This document shows, piece after piece, positions 1 to 8,509 of a stretch of DNA of 41,715 nucleotides. The translations under genes and the position numbers were made by a program. The notes below the pieces were generated by a model. It was not told the origin of the DNA. It worked only from the letters and a program-made list of their open reading frames with translations, and made no database searches. The DNA lies in the NCBI RefSeq assembly GCF_005981925.1, contig NZ_VBVX01000016.1, forward strand, positions 1 to 41,715, given 5' to 3'. Origin of the DNA: Streptomyces albidochromogenes (lineage in GTDB: Bacteria; Actinomycetota; Actinomycetes; Streptomycetales; Streptomycetaceae). Numbering within the stretch: position 1 is the first letter of the stretch; every line of letters begins with the position of its first letter.

Positions 1-1267
1 GAGGCCGCGGGCGGCGCGGGCGGAGGCGCAGCGCGCGGTCGCGAAGCGGCCGCAGAGCCGTCGCGAACCGGCCGGCGTACGCGGGCCGGTGACGCCCGCC
101 CCGCGTCCACAGGATGACGCCCGCCGTCAGGCACGCCGCCCCGACGAGGGAGCCCAGCCAGGAGTACGCGATGCCCGAGCCGGTCTCCTCCCGGTGCAGG
201 GCGGCCGCCTGCGCGGCGGCCGCCGGTGTGGCCGGCGGGTCCAGGGGTACGGACGGCGGCTGCAGCGACCCGACCGGGTGGACCCGCCCGGCGGCGGCGA
301 AGCCCCAGTCGAGCAGGGACCGGGCCTCCTCGTACACGGCGCGGCCGCCGCCCCGTTGCGGGTTCATCACCGTCACCAGCAGGCGGCGGCCGTCGCGTTG
401 CGCGGCGGCGATCAGGGTGTGTCCCGCGCGGGTGGTGTAGCCGTTCTTGAGGCCGATGATGCCGGGGTACCGCTTGACCCCGTCGCTGCCGGTCAGCAAC
501 CGGTTGGTGTTGCGGATGCCGAACGTCCAGGTGGGTGTCCCGTCCCGGCGGGTGCCTCCGGGGAAGCGCGTGGCGGCGGTCGCGGCGTACTGGGCGAACT
601 GCGGGTCGGCGAGCCCGGACCGCCCGAAGACGGCCAGGTCGTACGCCGAGGACACCTGGCCGGGGGCGTCGTACCCGTCCGGCGAGACCACGTGGGTGTC
701 CAGCGCGCCCAGCGACCTGGCCTTGGCCTGCATCTGCGTCGCCGTGGCCTTCCAGCCGCCGTTCAGCTCCGCCAGGACGTGGACGGCGTCGTTGCCGGAG
801 CTCAGGAAGACGCCCCGCCACAGGTCCGCGATGCGGTACGTGTGGCCCGGGTTCACGCCCACCAGGCTGCTGCCCTCGCCCACGGCGGCGAGTTCGGTGT
901 CGGTGACCGTGTGCAGCGCCGCGCCGGAGAGCCGGGGGAGGGCGGTGAGCGCGAACAGGGTCTTGATGGTGCTGGCCGGCGGCAGCCGCCGGTGGGCGTC
1001 GTGGGCGGCCAGCACGTCGCCCGTGGTCACGTCCGCCACCAGCCACGACAGGGCGGACACCTCCCGCGGCAGCGCGGGCGCACCCGGCTTCGGGCGTACG
1101 TGGGTGCCCATCCGGTGCAGCAGGGCCTTGTTGACGGACGCGGGTCGCGGCGGCGGCAGGGGATCGTCCTGGGGGGCGGCCGCGGCGGGGGGCGTCAGGA
1201 GGGCCAGCGCACCGAGAGCGAACGCCGCACCGGTGAGAGTCCCGCGAACACTGGACAGGGTGATCAT
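1..1267 (-). CDS. D-alanyl-D-alanine carboxypeptidase, peptidase S11 family (3' end outside window)
   Basis: The product is a low-molecular-mass penicillin-binding protein that trims the terminal D-Ala from peptidoglycan stem peptides outside the membrane. Translation from ATG 1267 gives an N-terminal signal sequence (hydrophobic stretch about residues 10-30). It then shows the three active-site motifs in order: STIK (Ser99, Lys102), SGN (about 157-159) and KNG (about 273-275), the last in place of the usual KTG. Near the C-terminus a hydrophobic segment (about SWLGSLVGAACLTAGVILW) is followed by a very Arg-rich tail, so the protein is probably anchored with a basic cytoplasmic end. No stop codon is reached before position 1, so the gene is incomplete here. 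No clear ribosome binding site precedes the ATG. The family assignment is firm; the exact start is less so. Confidence 0.88.
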   Translation of the reverse strand, partial: MITLSSVRGTLTGAAFALGALALLTPPAAAAPQDDPLPPPRPASVNKALLHRMGTHVRPKPGAPALPREVSALSWLVADVTTGDVLAAHDAHRRLPPASTIKTLFALTALPRLSGAALHTVTDTELAAVGEGSSLVGVNPGHTYRIADLWRGVFLSSGNDAVHVLAELNGGWKATATQMQAKARSLGALDTHVVSPDGYDAPGQVSSAYDLAVFGRSGLADPQFAQYAATAATRFPGGTRRDGTPTWTFGIRNTNRLLTGSDGVKRYPGIIGLKNGYTTRAGHTLIAAAQRDGRRLLVTVMNPQRGGGRAVYEEARSLLDWGFAAAGRVHPVGSLQPPSVPLDPPATPAAAAQAAALHREETGSGIAYSWLGSLVGAACLTAGVILWTRGGRHRPAYAGRFATALRPLRDRALRLRPRRPRP

Positions 1268-1336
1268 GCGACCAGCGTAAAAACGGACGGTCGTACGCGC
1301 AGGGCCGCTGGGCCGACCGGCCGAACCCGGCTTCCC

Positions 1337-2065
1337 TCAGGTGGTGCCGGGGTGACTGCGCGCCACGTAGACGGTGTTGGACGACGTTCCCCCGCGCAGC
1401 GGATTGGGGAAGTCGACGACGTGGGCCTCGGCCTCCGCGAAGACCTCGGTGAGCGCACGGTGGAACCCGTCGTCGGGCGGGTCGTTCGACCAGAGCGCGA
1501 AGACGCCGCCGGGGTGGAGGCGGTCGGCCAGAGCGCGCAGCCCGTCCGGCCGGTAGAGCGCCGCGTGCCGGGGGTGCAGGACGTGACGCGGTGAATGGTC
1601 GACGTCCAGCAGGACGGCGTGGAACCGGCGGCCCGGGTGCCGGGGATCCAGGCCGCGCGGGTCCCCGGCCATGGCGAAGAAGTCGCCCTGGACCAGGCGG
1701 CACCGGGGGTCCGCCGCCAGGCGGGAGCCCAGCGGTACGAGCCCCCGCCGGTGCCACTCGATCACTTCGCCCAGCGCGTCGACCACGACCAGCGCGCGGA
1801 CGCGCGGGTCGTCCAGGGCCGCCTGTGCGGTGTACCCGAGGCCGAGCCCGCCCACGGCGACGTCCAGCCCGGTGTCCGCCAGCTTCGCCAGGCCGAGCCT
1901 GGTGAGCGCCGTCTCGCCGGCCGTGAACAGGCTGGACATCAGGAACTCGTCGCCGAGCTTGACCTCGTACACGTCCGTGCCCGACTCCGGATCGCGCCGC
2001 CGTCGCAGGCTGATCTCGCCGAGCGGGGTCGGGCGCCAGTCGAGCTCCTCGAAGCGCGCACCCAC
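1337..2065 (-). CDS. spermidine synthase-like protein (SAM-dependent methyltransferase fold)
   Basis: This 242-residue protein has the Rossmann-type core of the spermidine synthase family: the loop VAVGGLGLGYTAQAAL, then VVVDALGEVIEWH (acidic residue at the end of strand 2), then LVQGDFF and HAVLLDVDHSP. Such stand-alone actinobacterial homologues have no proven substrate, so aminopropyl transfer or methylation is only a family-level guess. GTG 2065 is chosen because AGAGGGG lies just upstream. The longer reading from 2176 would run through the strong hairpin at 2121-2172 and has a low-complexity Arg/Pro N-terminus. The gene lies downstream of RNase J on the same strand and ends about 70 bases before the carboxypeptidase start. 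Confidence 0.8.
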   Translation of the reverse strand: MGARFEELDWRPTPLGEISLRRRRDPESGTDVYEVKLGDEFLMSSLFTAGETALTRLGLAKLADTGLDVAVGGLGLGYTAQAALDDPRVRALVVVDALGEVIEWHRRGLVPLGSRLAADPRCRLVQGDFFAMAGDPRGLDPRHPGRRFHAVLLDVDHSPRHVLHPRHAALYRPDGLRALADRLHPGGVFALWSNDPPDDGFHRALTEVFAEAEAHVVDFPNPLRGGTSSNTVYVARSHPGTT

Positions 2066-2120
2066 GCGTGCCCCTCTCTGCGGTTTCCTCGGTTTTGTCG
2101 GTTCCCTCGGGTTCCTCGTT

Positions 2121-2172
2121 CCGGCCGCGGCGCCCGGGACGCGCACGACGTCGTCCCGGGCGCCGCGGCCGG
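2121..2172 (-). terminator. perfect 21-bp hairpin after RNase J
   Basis: Arms 2121-2141 and 2152-2172 are perfectly complementary around a 10-base loop. The hairpin starts 9 bases past the RNase J stop codon and precedes the GTG start of the next gene. There is no U-tract, which is common for actinobacterial terminators. It could end RNase J transcription or stabilise the 3' end of that mRNA. Confidence 0.75.
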
Positions 2173-2180
2173 ACACCCTG

Positions 2181-3866
2181 TCACGCGTCGATGATGACCG
2201 GGATGATGAGGGGCTTGCGGCGGTGGGTGCGGAACGCCCAGGACGCCACCGCGCGGGCGATGAGCTGTTCGAGCTGGTGGGCGTCTCCGACGCCTTCCTC
2301 GGCAGCCTTGGCCAGGACCTTCTCGATCACGGGAACGACCGCTTCGAACGTCGTGTCGTCGTGGACGAAGCCCCGGGCGAGGAAGTCGGGAGCCTCGGCC
2401 AGCGCCCCCGTGTCGGCGTCGACGATCGCGACGACCGTGACGACGCCTTCCTCCGCCAGAGTGAGACGGTCCTTGAGCGACGCCTCGGTCGCGCCGCCGA
2501 CCGTCATGCCGTCGACGTACACGTAACCGGCCGGCACCTTGCCCGTGATGGACGCGCGCCCGTCGACCAGGTCGACCACGACTCCGTCCTCGGCGATGAT
2601 CACCCGGTCGGGGTCGACACCGGTACGGATGGCCAGGTCGCCGTTGGCCCGCAGGTGGCGCCATTCGCCGTGCACGGGCATGACGTGCCGGGGCTTGACG
2701 ATGTTGTAGCAGTAGACGAGCTCGCCGGCGCTGGCGTGGCCCGAGACGTGCACCTTGGCGTTGCCCTTGTGGACGACGTGGGCGCCCCAGCGGGTCAGTC
2801 CGTTGATCACCCGGTAGATGGCGTTCTCGTTGCCCGGGATGAGGGAGCTGGCGAGCAGGACCGTGTCGCCCTTGCCGATGCGGATCATGTGGTCGCGGTT
2901 GGCCATCCGGGACAGCGCGGCCATCGGCTCGCCCTGCGAACCGGTGCACACCAGGGTGATCTTGTTGTCGGGCAGCTTCTCCAGTTCCCGCAGGCTCACG
3001 ATCAGCCCGGACGGCACCTTCAGGTACCCGAGTTCGCGGGCGATCCCCATGTTGCGGACCATCGACCGGCCCACGAAGGCGACCTTGCGGCCGTACTGGT
3101 GGGCGGCGTCCAGCACCTGCTGGATGCGGTGCACGTGGCTGGCGAAGCTGGAGACGATGACCCGCCTCGGGGCCGTACGCATGACCTGCTCGATCGCGGG
3201 GTTCAGATCGCGCTCGGACGTGGTGAAACCGGGCACCTCGGCGTTGGTCGAGTCGGTGAGGAAGAGGTCGACACCCTCCTCGCCGAGCCGGGCGAAGGCC
3301 CGCAGGTCGGTGATCCGCTCGTCCAGCGGGAACTGGTCCATCTTGAAGTCGCCGGTGTGCAGCACCATCCCGGCGGGCGTGCGGATCGCGATCGCGAGAC
3401 TGTCCGGAATGGAGTGGTTGACCGCCACGAACTCGCAGTCGAAGGGGCCGAACCCCCGCCGGTCGCCCTCACGCACGCGCACGGTGCGCGGCCTGATGCC
3501 GTGCTCCTTGAGCTTGGCTTCGAGGAAGGCCAGCGTCAGCTTCGAGCCGACGACGGGAATGTCCGACCGTTCGCGCAGCAGGTACGGAACGGCGCCGATG
3601 TGGTCTTCGTGGCCGTGCGTCAGCACTACCGCCACGACGTCGTCCAGACGGTCGCGGATCGACGTGAAGTCGGGGAGGATCACGTCCACCCCGGGCTGGG
3701 TCTCCTCGGGGAACAGCACGCCGCAGTCCACGATGAGCAGCTTGCCGGCGTGCTCAAAGACGGTCATGTTGCGGCCGATCTCCCCCAGACCGCCCAGGGC
3801 GACGACCCTCAGCCCTCCGGCGGGGAGGGGAGGGGCGGCTTTGAGTTCGGGATGCGGATGGCTCAT
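2181..3866 (-). CDS. rnj: ribonuclease J
   Basis: This is the 561-residue cytoplasmic RNase J, a metallo-beta-lactamase/beta-CASP nuclease with endonuclease and 5'-3' exonuclease activity in mRNA decay and rRNA processing. Visible features are the N-terminal GGLGEIGRNM, the zinc-binding motif LTHGHEDHIGAVPYLL (HxHxDH, about residues 84-92), HTGDFK, DSTNAEVPGFT, and the beta-CASP segment with SFASHVHRIQ and GSQGEPMAALSRM. The motif PVHGEWRHL lies further on and the protein ends HRRKPLIIPVIID. Length and motifs match intact family members. In many actinobacteria dapA lies directly upstream. Here the 380 bases upstream carry no gene and lead into an unrelated, divergent RsbR-like operon. Confidence 0.97.
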   Translation of the reverse strand: MSHPHPELKAAPPLPAGGLRVVALGGLGEIGRNMTVFEHAGKLLIVDCGVLFPEETQPGVDVILPDFTSIRDRLDDVVAVVLTHGHEDHIGAVPYLLRERSDIPVVGSKLTLAFLEAKLKEHGIRPRTVRVREGDRRGFGPFDCEFVAVNHSIPDSLAIAIRTPAGMVLHTGDFKMDQFPLDERITDLRAFARLGEEGVDLFLTDSTNAEVPGFTTSERDLNPAIEQVMRTAPRRVIVSSFASHVHRIQQVLDAAHQYGRKVAFVGRSMVRNMGIARELGYLKVPSGLIVSLRELEKLPDNKITLVCTGSQGEPMAALSRMANRDHMIRIGKGDTVLLASSLIPGNENAIYRVINGLTRWGAHVVHKGNAKVHVSGHASAGELVYCYNIVKPRHVMPVHGEWRHLRANGDLAIRTGVDPDRVIIAEDGVVVDLVDGRASITGKVPAGYVYVDGMTVGGATEASLKDRLTLAEEGVVTVVAIVDADTGALAEAPDFLARGFVHDDTTFEAVVPVIEKVLAKAAEEGVGDAHQLEQLIARAVASWAFRTHRRKPLIIPVIIDA

Positions 3867-4150
3867 AACTTGTGACGTTACCGGAGGCCGCGCCGCAGAT
3901 CCTTTACGGGTTCACCCAGCAGGTTCACCGGGACACCCGAAGTGAGGTGCCGCCCCGCCCGGAGGGGCGGCGGCGCGTCGCACCGGGTGACCGCGAGGTC
4001 CACGAACATCACCCGTCTGTGACGACGGACTCAGTTCCTGAACGCGATCACGGGGCAGGTTCAGTGGGGGACAGGCCGTCGTTCACCTCGCCGGTCGATC
4101 GATCGAGTGATGGCGGTGCCCCTGCTTTCCTTGGGCGAGCGTCCCGTGCT
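3867..4150. promoter_or_regulatory. intergenic control region between rnj and the RsbR-like operon
   Basis: No gene is supported here. The stretch separates two divergent transcription units and must hold the promoter of rnj. A small hairpin lies at 3949-3971 (8-bp arms GCCGCCCC/GGGGCGGC). A GATCGATCGA run near 4095 has no evident role. No confident -35/-10 pair for rnj was found. Confidence 0.4.
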
Positions 4151-4169
4151 TATATTTGCCGCACGGCAA
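4151..4169 (+). promoter_or_regulatory. candidate -10 box and palindromic operator before the RsbR-like gene
   Basis: TATATT at 4151-4156 is a plausible -10 box. It abuts a near-perfect palindrome TTGCCGCACGGCAA (4156-4169) at the expected transcription start. A closely related perfect palindrome lies at 11177-11190 before the STAS gene. This suggests one regulator for both; the MarR-type protein at 9767-10225 is the obvious local candidate. The regulatory role is inferred. Confidence 0.45.
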
Positions 4170-4246
4170 CAATCGAACGGAGCTAGATCACCCCGGCCGG
4201 CTGCCAGGCCAGGCGTTGTCGGTGGGGGTCGTGAAGGGAATTCCAG

Positions 4247-5125
4247 GTGAGCAGCAGCCAGGCCGTGGCCCGAAAGCGTGTCGCAGACGCCATGCGGGGA
4301 CGTGTCGAGGAGATAGCCGACCGGTGGGTGCGGCTGCAGGTGCAGCAGGCAGCCCTCAGCGGCGGAACGAGCGAGAGCGAGCTGCGCGAGGAGGCGGACA
4401 CGCTGGTCGCCGCCCTCGTCACCGGGCTCGACAGCGCGCTGCCGATCGACCGCGTCGCCACCTCGCACGCCGAGCTCAACCGCGCGGTGACCGACCTGTC
4501 CCTGAACCGGGCGCGGGGAGGCGAGTCCCCGACCGCGACGGCGATGGCCGTCCTCGCCCTCAAGGAGGCCCTCCTGGAGGCCGTTCAGGAGAGCACGCAG
4601 GACAGCGGTGAGCTGTTCTCGGCGGCGCTGCTGATCAACAGGCTGCTGGACGGGGCCGGAGCGCTGTCGTTCGACACGTACGTCGAAGGGCGCGAGGAGA
4701 TCATCCGCCGGCAGAGCAGGCAGTTGCTGGAGCTCTCGACGCCGGTGGTCCGGCTCTGGCGCCAGGTTCTCGGCGTGCCGCTGATCGGGACGCTGGACAC
4801 GGCCCGCACGCAGGTGGTGATGGAGAACCTGCTCCAGGCGATCCAGGACCAGGAGGCGACGGTCGCCATCATCGACATCACCGGGGTGCCGACGGTGGAC
4901 ACGGCGGTGGCCCAGCATCTGATGCAGACGGTCAACGCGGTGCGGCTGATGGGGGCTGACTGCATCATCAGCGGCATCAGGCCGCCGATCGCGCAGACCA
5001 TCGCGCAGCTGGGCATCGACCTGTCGACCATCATGACGCGGGCGACCCTGTCCGACGCGCTGTCCGAGGCCATCAAACTCACCGCCGGACCCCTGCCCAC
5101 GCCCGACGCTCCGGCATCGCGATGA
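4247..5125 (+). CDS. RsbR-like stressosome scaffold protein (N-terminal sensor region plus STAS domain)
   Basis: The 292-residue product has a helical N-terminal region (about 1-160, RsbRD-like) and a C-terminal STAS domain (about 165-280). The two threonines phosphorylated in Bacillus subtilis RsbRA have clear counterparts in GVPTVDT and GIRPPIAQT. In known stressosomes RsbR and RsbS form a large cytoplasmic complex that holds the kinase RsbT until stress. The start is GTG 4247, preceded by GAAGGGA at good spacing. The stop overlaps the next start by four bases (ATGA), so the genes are likely translationally coupled. What the N-terminal region senses cannot be read from the sequence, since it is not a globin as in some RsbR paralogues. 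Confidence 0.88.
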   Translation: MSSSQAVARKRVADAMRGRVEEIADRWVRLQVQQAALSGGTSESELREEADTLVAALVTGLDSALPIDRVATSHAELNRAVTDLSLNRARGGESPTATAMAVLALKEALLEAVQESTQDSGELFSAALLINRLLDGAGALSFDTYVEGREEIIRRQSRQLLELSTPVVRLWRQVLGVPLIGTLDTARTQVVMENLLQAIQDQEATVAIIDITGVPTVDTAVAQHLMQTVNAVRLMGADCIISGIRPPIAQTIAQLGIDLSTIMTRATLSDALSEAIKLTAGPLPTPDAPASR

Positions 5126-5532
5126 GCGGCCCCGCGTCCACCGGCGTCCCCATCCTGCGCCTCGGCGACGTCCTGATCACCGGGCTGCTCAACGAGCTCG
5201 ACGACAAGGCCGCCCTGGCCTTCACCCACGAGCTGACGGAGCGCATCTCCGCCGACCGGGTGCGCGGCGTACTGATCGACATCTCCCGCCTGGAGATCAT
5301 CGACTCCTTCGTCGCCCGGACGCTGATGGAGCTGGCGATGATGGCCAGGCTGCTGGGAGCGCGGGTCATCGTCGCCGGCATGCGGCCGCCCGTCGCCATC
5401 ACGCTGGTCGAACTGGGCATCGAGCTCGTCGGTGTGGAGACCGCCCTGAACGCAGAACAAGGCATGGCCGCCCTGGGCTGGCGCCAAAGTCCGCAGCCCC
5501 CGGAAGGGGCCCACCGTGACTCAACTCGCTAA
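5122..5532 (+). CDS. RsbS-like STAS antagonist protein
   Basis: This is a single-domain STAS protein of 136 residues. The motif LEIIDSFVARTL contains the serine that RsbT phosphorylates in B. subtilis RsbS, and VAGMRPPVAITLVELGI matches the conserved second half of the fold. In the established mechanism RsbS binds RsbT in the unstressed complex and releases it once phosphorylated. The start overlaps the RsbR-like stop (ATGA) and the 3' end overlaps the RsbT-like start, matching the rsbR-rsbS-rsbT order known in other bacteria. Confidence 0.88.
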   Translation: MSGPASTGVPILRLGDVLITGLLNELDDKAALAFTHELTERISADRVRGVLIDISRLEIIDSFVARTLMELAMMARLLGARVIVAGMRPPVAITLVELGIELVGVETALNAEQGMAALGWRQSPQPPEGAHRDSTR

Positions 5533-5986
5533 CACCTCCACCACCTCGCACGCTGCCCGCACCGACACCGACGCCGCGGCGGAGCCCGGCACGACGCGGG
5601 TGGTACTGACCACGGAGGAGGACCTGCTGACGGTCCGCCACGCGGTACGTGCGGCCACTCTCGCGGTCGGTTTCGGCATCGTGGACCAGACCCGGGTGGT
5701 GACCGCCGCCAGCGAGCTGGCGCGCAACGCCTACATCCACGGCGGGGGAGGGGTGCTCACGATCGACTGTCCGCGCCGCCACGGCGGCAAGGGACTGCGG
5801 CTGACGATACGTGACGAGGGCCCCGGCATCCCCGACGTGGACGCGGCGCTGGTGGACGGCTTCACCACCGGCGCGGGTCTGGGGCACGGGCTGGGCGGTG
5901 CGCGCCGTCTCATGGACGAGTTCGAGGTACGGACCGTTCCCGGCGGCGGTACGACGGTCGTCGCCACGCGGTGGGTGCCGCGTTGA
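5516..5986 (+). CDS. RsbT-like serine/threonine kinase (GHKL ATPase)
   Basis: The 156-residue protein has the GHKL fold of anti-sigma-type kinases: N-box SELARNAYIHGG, G1 box DEGPGIPDVD, G2 box GAGLGHGLGGARRLMDEF and a closing GGGTTVVATRW. RsbT phosphorylates RsbR and RsbS and, when released, activates a phosphatase by direct contact. The start is GTG 5516 with GGAAGGGG immediately upstream, overlapping the RsbS-like gene by 17 bases. The first roughly 25 residues are Thr/Ala-rich and probably disordered. The next gene starts before this one ends, so the four genes form one operon. Confidence 0.88.
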   Translation: MTQLANTSTTSHAARTDTDAAAEPGTTRVVLTTEEDLLTVRHAVRAATLAVGFGIVDQTRVVTAASELARNAYIHGGGGVLTIDCPRRHGGKGLRLTIRDEGPGIPDVDAALVDGFTTGAGLGHGLGGARRLMDEFEVRTVPGGGTTVVATRWVPR

Positions 5987-6996
5987 CCCGTCGGGTCGTG
6001 CCGCCCACCGCCCTGGTGCGCATCGATCACTACAGCGCTGTGCACCTGGCGGCCGCGACGGCCCGTTCGATCGCCCAGGAGAGCGGACTTCCCGGTGCGA
6101 TGCCGGACCGGGCCGCCGTACTGGCCTCTGAACTGGCCAGCAACCTGGACAAGCACGCCAAGGACGGCGCTCTGTACATCCAGGCGCTGCCCCTGGGAAC
6201 GGGGCTGGAGATCCAGGCGGCCGATCGTGGTCCCGGCATGCCCGAGCTCCAGCGGTGTATGGCCGACGGTTACACGACGACCGGCACGCTGGGCGCCGGC
6301 CTGGGCGCGGTGAGCCGTATCGCGTCGGATTTCACCATTCGCACCCAGGTCGGCGTCGGCACCCTGGCCTGCGCCCGCCTGGCGCTGCCCGGGCAGCCGC
6401 AGCACCTCTGCCAGGGCGCGGGACTCGTCTGCCTGCCCGCCGAGGGCGAGGCGGACTGCGGGGACGCCGCCGCGCTCGTGGAGCACGACGGGGTCCGTAC
6501 CGCCATCGTCATAGACGGTCTGGGCCACGGGCCCCACGCGGCCGAGGCCGCCCAGACCGCCCTGCGGGCCTTCGACGCCGCCGCGGACCGGCCGCTGCCC
6601 GGGATCGTCACCGCCCTGCACCGGGCGCTGCGCCACACCCGGGGCGCGGCCGTCGGACTGCTGCGGCCGCGCCCGGACCACGCGGAGTACTGCGGCATCG
6701 GCAACGTCCGCGCCCTGGCGCTCTCTCCCGACGGCGTCCACCACCGGCTGACCGGCCAGCCCGGCGTCGTCGGCTGGAAAATGCCTCCACCCCAGTCGCG
6801 CATGATTCCTCTGACCCCGGGAACAACAGCCGTACTCCACAGCGACGGCATCAACCACCAGTGGGCCCAGGCCCCGTCCCCGTTCCAGCTACGCCTTCCA
6901 CCGCCCCTGCTCGCCACAGCCGTCGCCCACGGACACCGTTCCGGCCGTGACGACGCAACCGTGCTTGCCGTCAAGCCTCACCTAGGGCCCCGATGA
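5971..6996 (+). CDS. fused GHKL ATPase-SpoIIE-type phosphatase (RsbX-like)
   Basis: Two domains are visible. About residues 1-135 carry a second GHKL ATPase (N-box SELASNLDKHA, G1 ADRGPGMPE, G2 LGAGLGAVSRI). About residues 150-335 form a compact PP2C/SpoIIE-type phosphatase (VIDGLGHGPHA, GIGNVRALAL, HSDGINHQW, GRDDATVLAV). The phosphatase half is the size of RsbX, which dephosphorylates RsbR and RsbS to reset the stressosome in Bacillus; that role is inferred here. GTG 5971 overlaps the previous gene by 16 bases. TTG 5983, with GGTGGG just upstream, is an equally good start. Kinase and phosphatase folds in one chain may mean opposing activities or a regulatory nucleotide sensor. Confidence 0.82.
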   Translation: MGAALTRRVVPPTALVRIDHYSAVHLAAATARSIAQESGLPGAMPDRAAVLASELASNLDKHAKDGALYIQALPLGTGLEIQAADRGPGMPELQRCMADGYTTTGTLGAGLGAVSRIASDFTIRTQVGVGTLACARLALPGQPQHLCQGAGLVCLPAEGEADCGDAAALVEHDGVRTAIVIDGLGHGPHAAEAAQTALRAFDAAADRPLPGIVTALHRALRHTRGAAVGLLRPRPDHAEYCGIGNVRALALSPDGVHHRLTGQPGVVGWKMPPPQSRMIPLTPGTTAVLHSDGINHQWAQAPSPFQLRLPPPLLATAVAHGHRSGRDDATVLAVKPHLGPR

Positions 6997-8477
6997 CCGA
7001 CAGTCTCTTCCGTACTCTGCCGCCGTTGCGCCGGGCCGTGCGCCGCCTCGCACGCCGGCACCGCCTGCCCGCCGACGTCAGGGCCCGCCTCGCGCTGTCC
7101 GTGACGGACCTGGCCGACGGTGAACTGCGCGCCGGCCGGCCCGTCGCCCTGAGCGCCGCGCACGAAGCGATCCCCGCCGACACGGGCACGGGAGCGGGCG
7201 GGGACCCGGCCACCGGCACGGAGGCCCACTCCCACCTGCTCGCCGTCACGCTGCACTTCCCCGAGGCGCCCGGCCCGCTCACCACGGCGGACCTCCCGCT
7301 GCCGGCGGCCGAACCGTCGCGGGATTCCGTCACCTGGCGGATCCCCGTCTCGGAGCTGGAGGACGGCTCTCTCCCGGCCGGACTCCCGGCCGGACCTCCG
7401 GACGGCGGCGGACGCTGGACGGAGATGCGGGCCGTGGAGGAGGAGCTGCGCGCGGCGTTCGCCCGTACGGACGCTCTCGTCGCCGAGCACCGCCGTCTCA
7501 AGCACGAACTGGCCGAGACCAACGCCGGCGTGCTGGCCCTGTACGTCCAGCTGGAAGAACGCGACGAGCAACTGCGCAAGGCCCACGGCCAGATCCTCCA
7601 GGAACTCGAGGACGCCCTGCGCCCGCAGCCGCTCACCATCGAGGGCCTGGAACTGGCCGTCCACTACGCGCCGGCCGACCCCAACGCCCCCACCGGCGGC
7701 GACCACTACGACTGGTTCCAGCTCCCCGACGGCACCCTGCACATCACCGTCGTCGACGCCCTGGGACACGGCGTACGAAGCACCCGCAGCGCCCTGAACG
7801 TCACCCACGCCGTACGCACCCTCGCCCTCGAAGGCCACCCCCTCAAGTCGATCCTCGCGCGCACCCACGAGATCCTCATGCCGCTGGACCCCGAACTCAT
7901 GGCCACAGTCCTGCTGGCCCGCCTCGACCCGGCCACCGGCGAACTGCAGATCGCCAACGGGAGCCACCCGCCCGCCCTCCTCCTCCAGGCCGACGGCACC
8001 GCGGGCTATCTTGATGTCAAAGGCAGAGGTGTGGGGTTCCCTGTGCCTGGCAGCGAGAGAGTCCGCCAGGAGGACTTCCGTCCCGGTGATCTCCTCGTTC
8101 TCTACACGGACGGGCTCACCGAGAGCCGAAGAGACCCGTGCGAGGGGGAGAGACGCCTCGTCGAGGCGGCCCGTCGGCACGCGAACAGACCGCTGGACGA
8201 AATCCCCGCAGCGGTCGTCGCTGACATGCACACCCTCGTCCTGCACTCCGACGACACGGTGGCCCTGACGGTCCGCAGGACGGCACTCCCGGGCCACCGG
8301 AACGAGACTCCCGAGACGAAGAACGCCCCGGGTAGGGTCAAGCGACTGCCTTTGCATTGTGACAACGGTTACTTAAGAGCGCGCCGACAACAGCGGTCCG
8401 CAACGGGATGCAAGAGTGCCCTACGAGGCAGTACATCAGGACGGCGCAGCCGGTCGAAGACAGCGCCGTTCGCGTGA
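6993..8477 (+). CDS. SpoIIE/RsbU-type PP2C phosphatase with coiled coil
   Basis: The protein has an N-terminal region with a helical segment (about 5-50), a coiled coil around residues 145-210 rich in Glu, Leu and Arg, then a PP2C/SpoIIE domain from about 215 to 430. Metal-binding motifs are GGDHYDWF, VVDALGHGVRSTRSA and HSDDTVALTVRR, with FRPGDLLVLYTDGLTES between them. RsbU-type phosphatases dephosphorylate STAS anti-anti-sigma factors and are switched on by RsbT. The coiled coil next to the catalytic domain is the expected contact or dimerisation surface. The ATG overlaps the previous stop (ATGA). The last roughly 50 residues are basic, of low complexity, and lie over the upstream region of the next gene. 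Confidence 0.85.
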   Translation: MTDSLFRTLPPLRRAVRRLARRHRLPADVRARLALSVTDLADGELRAGRPVALSAAHEAIPADTGTGAGGDPATGTEAHSHLLAVTLHFPEAPGPLTTADLPLPAAEPSRDSVTWRIPVSELEDGSLPAGLPAGPPDGGGRWTEMRAVEEELRAAFARTDALVAEHRRLKHELAETNAGVLALYVQLEERDEQLRKAHGQILQELEDALRPQPLTIEGLELAVHYAPADPNAPTGGDHYDWFQLPDGTLHITVVDALGHGVRSTRSALNVTHAVRTLALEGHPLKSILARTHEILMPLDPELMATVLLARLDPATGELQIANGSHPPALLLQADGTAGYLDVKGRGVGFPVPGSERVRQEDFRPGDLLVLYTDGLTESRRDPCEGERRLVEAARRHANRPLDEIPAAVVADMHTLVLHSDDTVALTVRRTALPGHRNETPETKNAPGRVKRLPLHCDNGYLRARRQQRSATGCKSALRGSTSGRRSRSKTAPFA

Positions 8478-8509
8478 AGTGCGTCGCGGACTACGAAGGA
8501 ACCCACACC

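Noticed and set aside
89..1594. Long plus-strand frame of 501 codons
   Set aside because: It is antisense to the carboxypeptidase and the spermidine-synthase-like gene, whose motifs are clear. Its text is Arg/Gly/Pro-rich with no domain.
1671..3875. Plus-strand frame of 734 codons
   Set aside because: It is antisense to RNase J and arises from third-position GC bias.
4092..4106. GATCGATCGATCGA run as a possible repeat or operator
   Set aside because: It is a short simple-sequence run not placed at a promoter and not repeated elsewhere.
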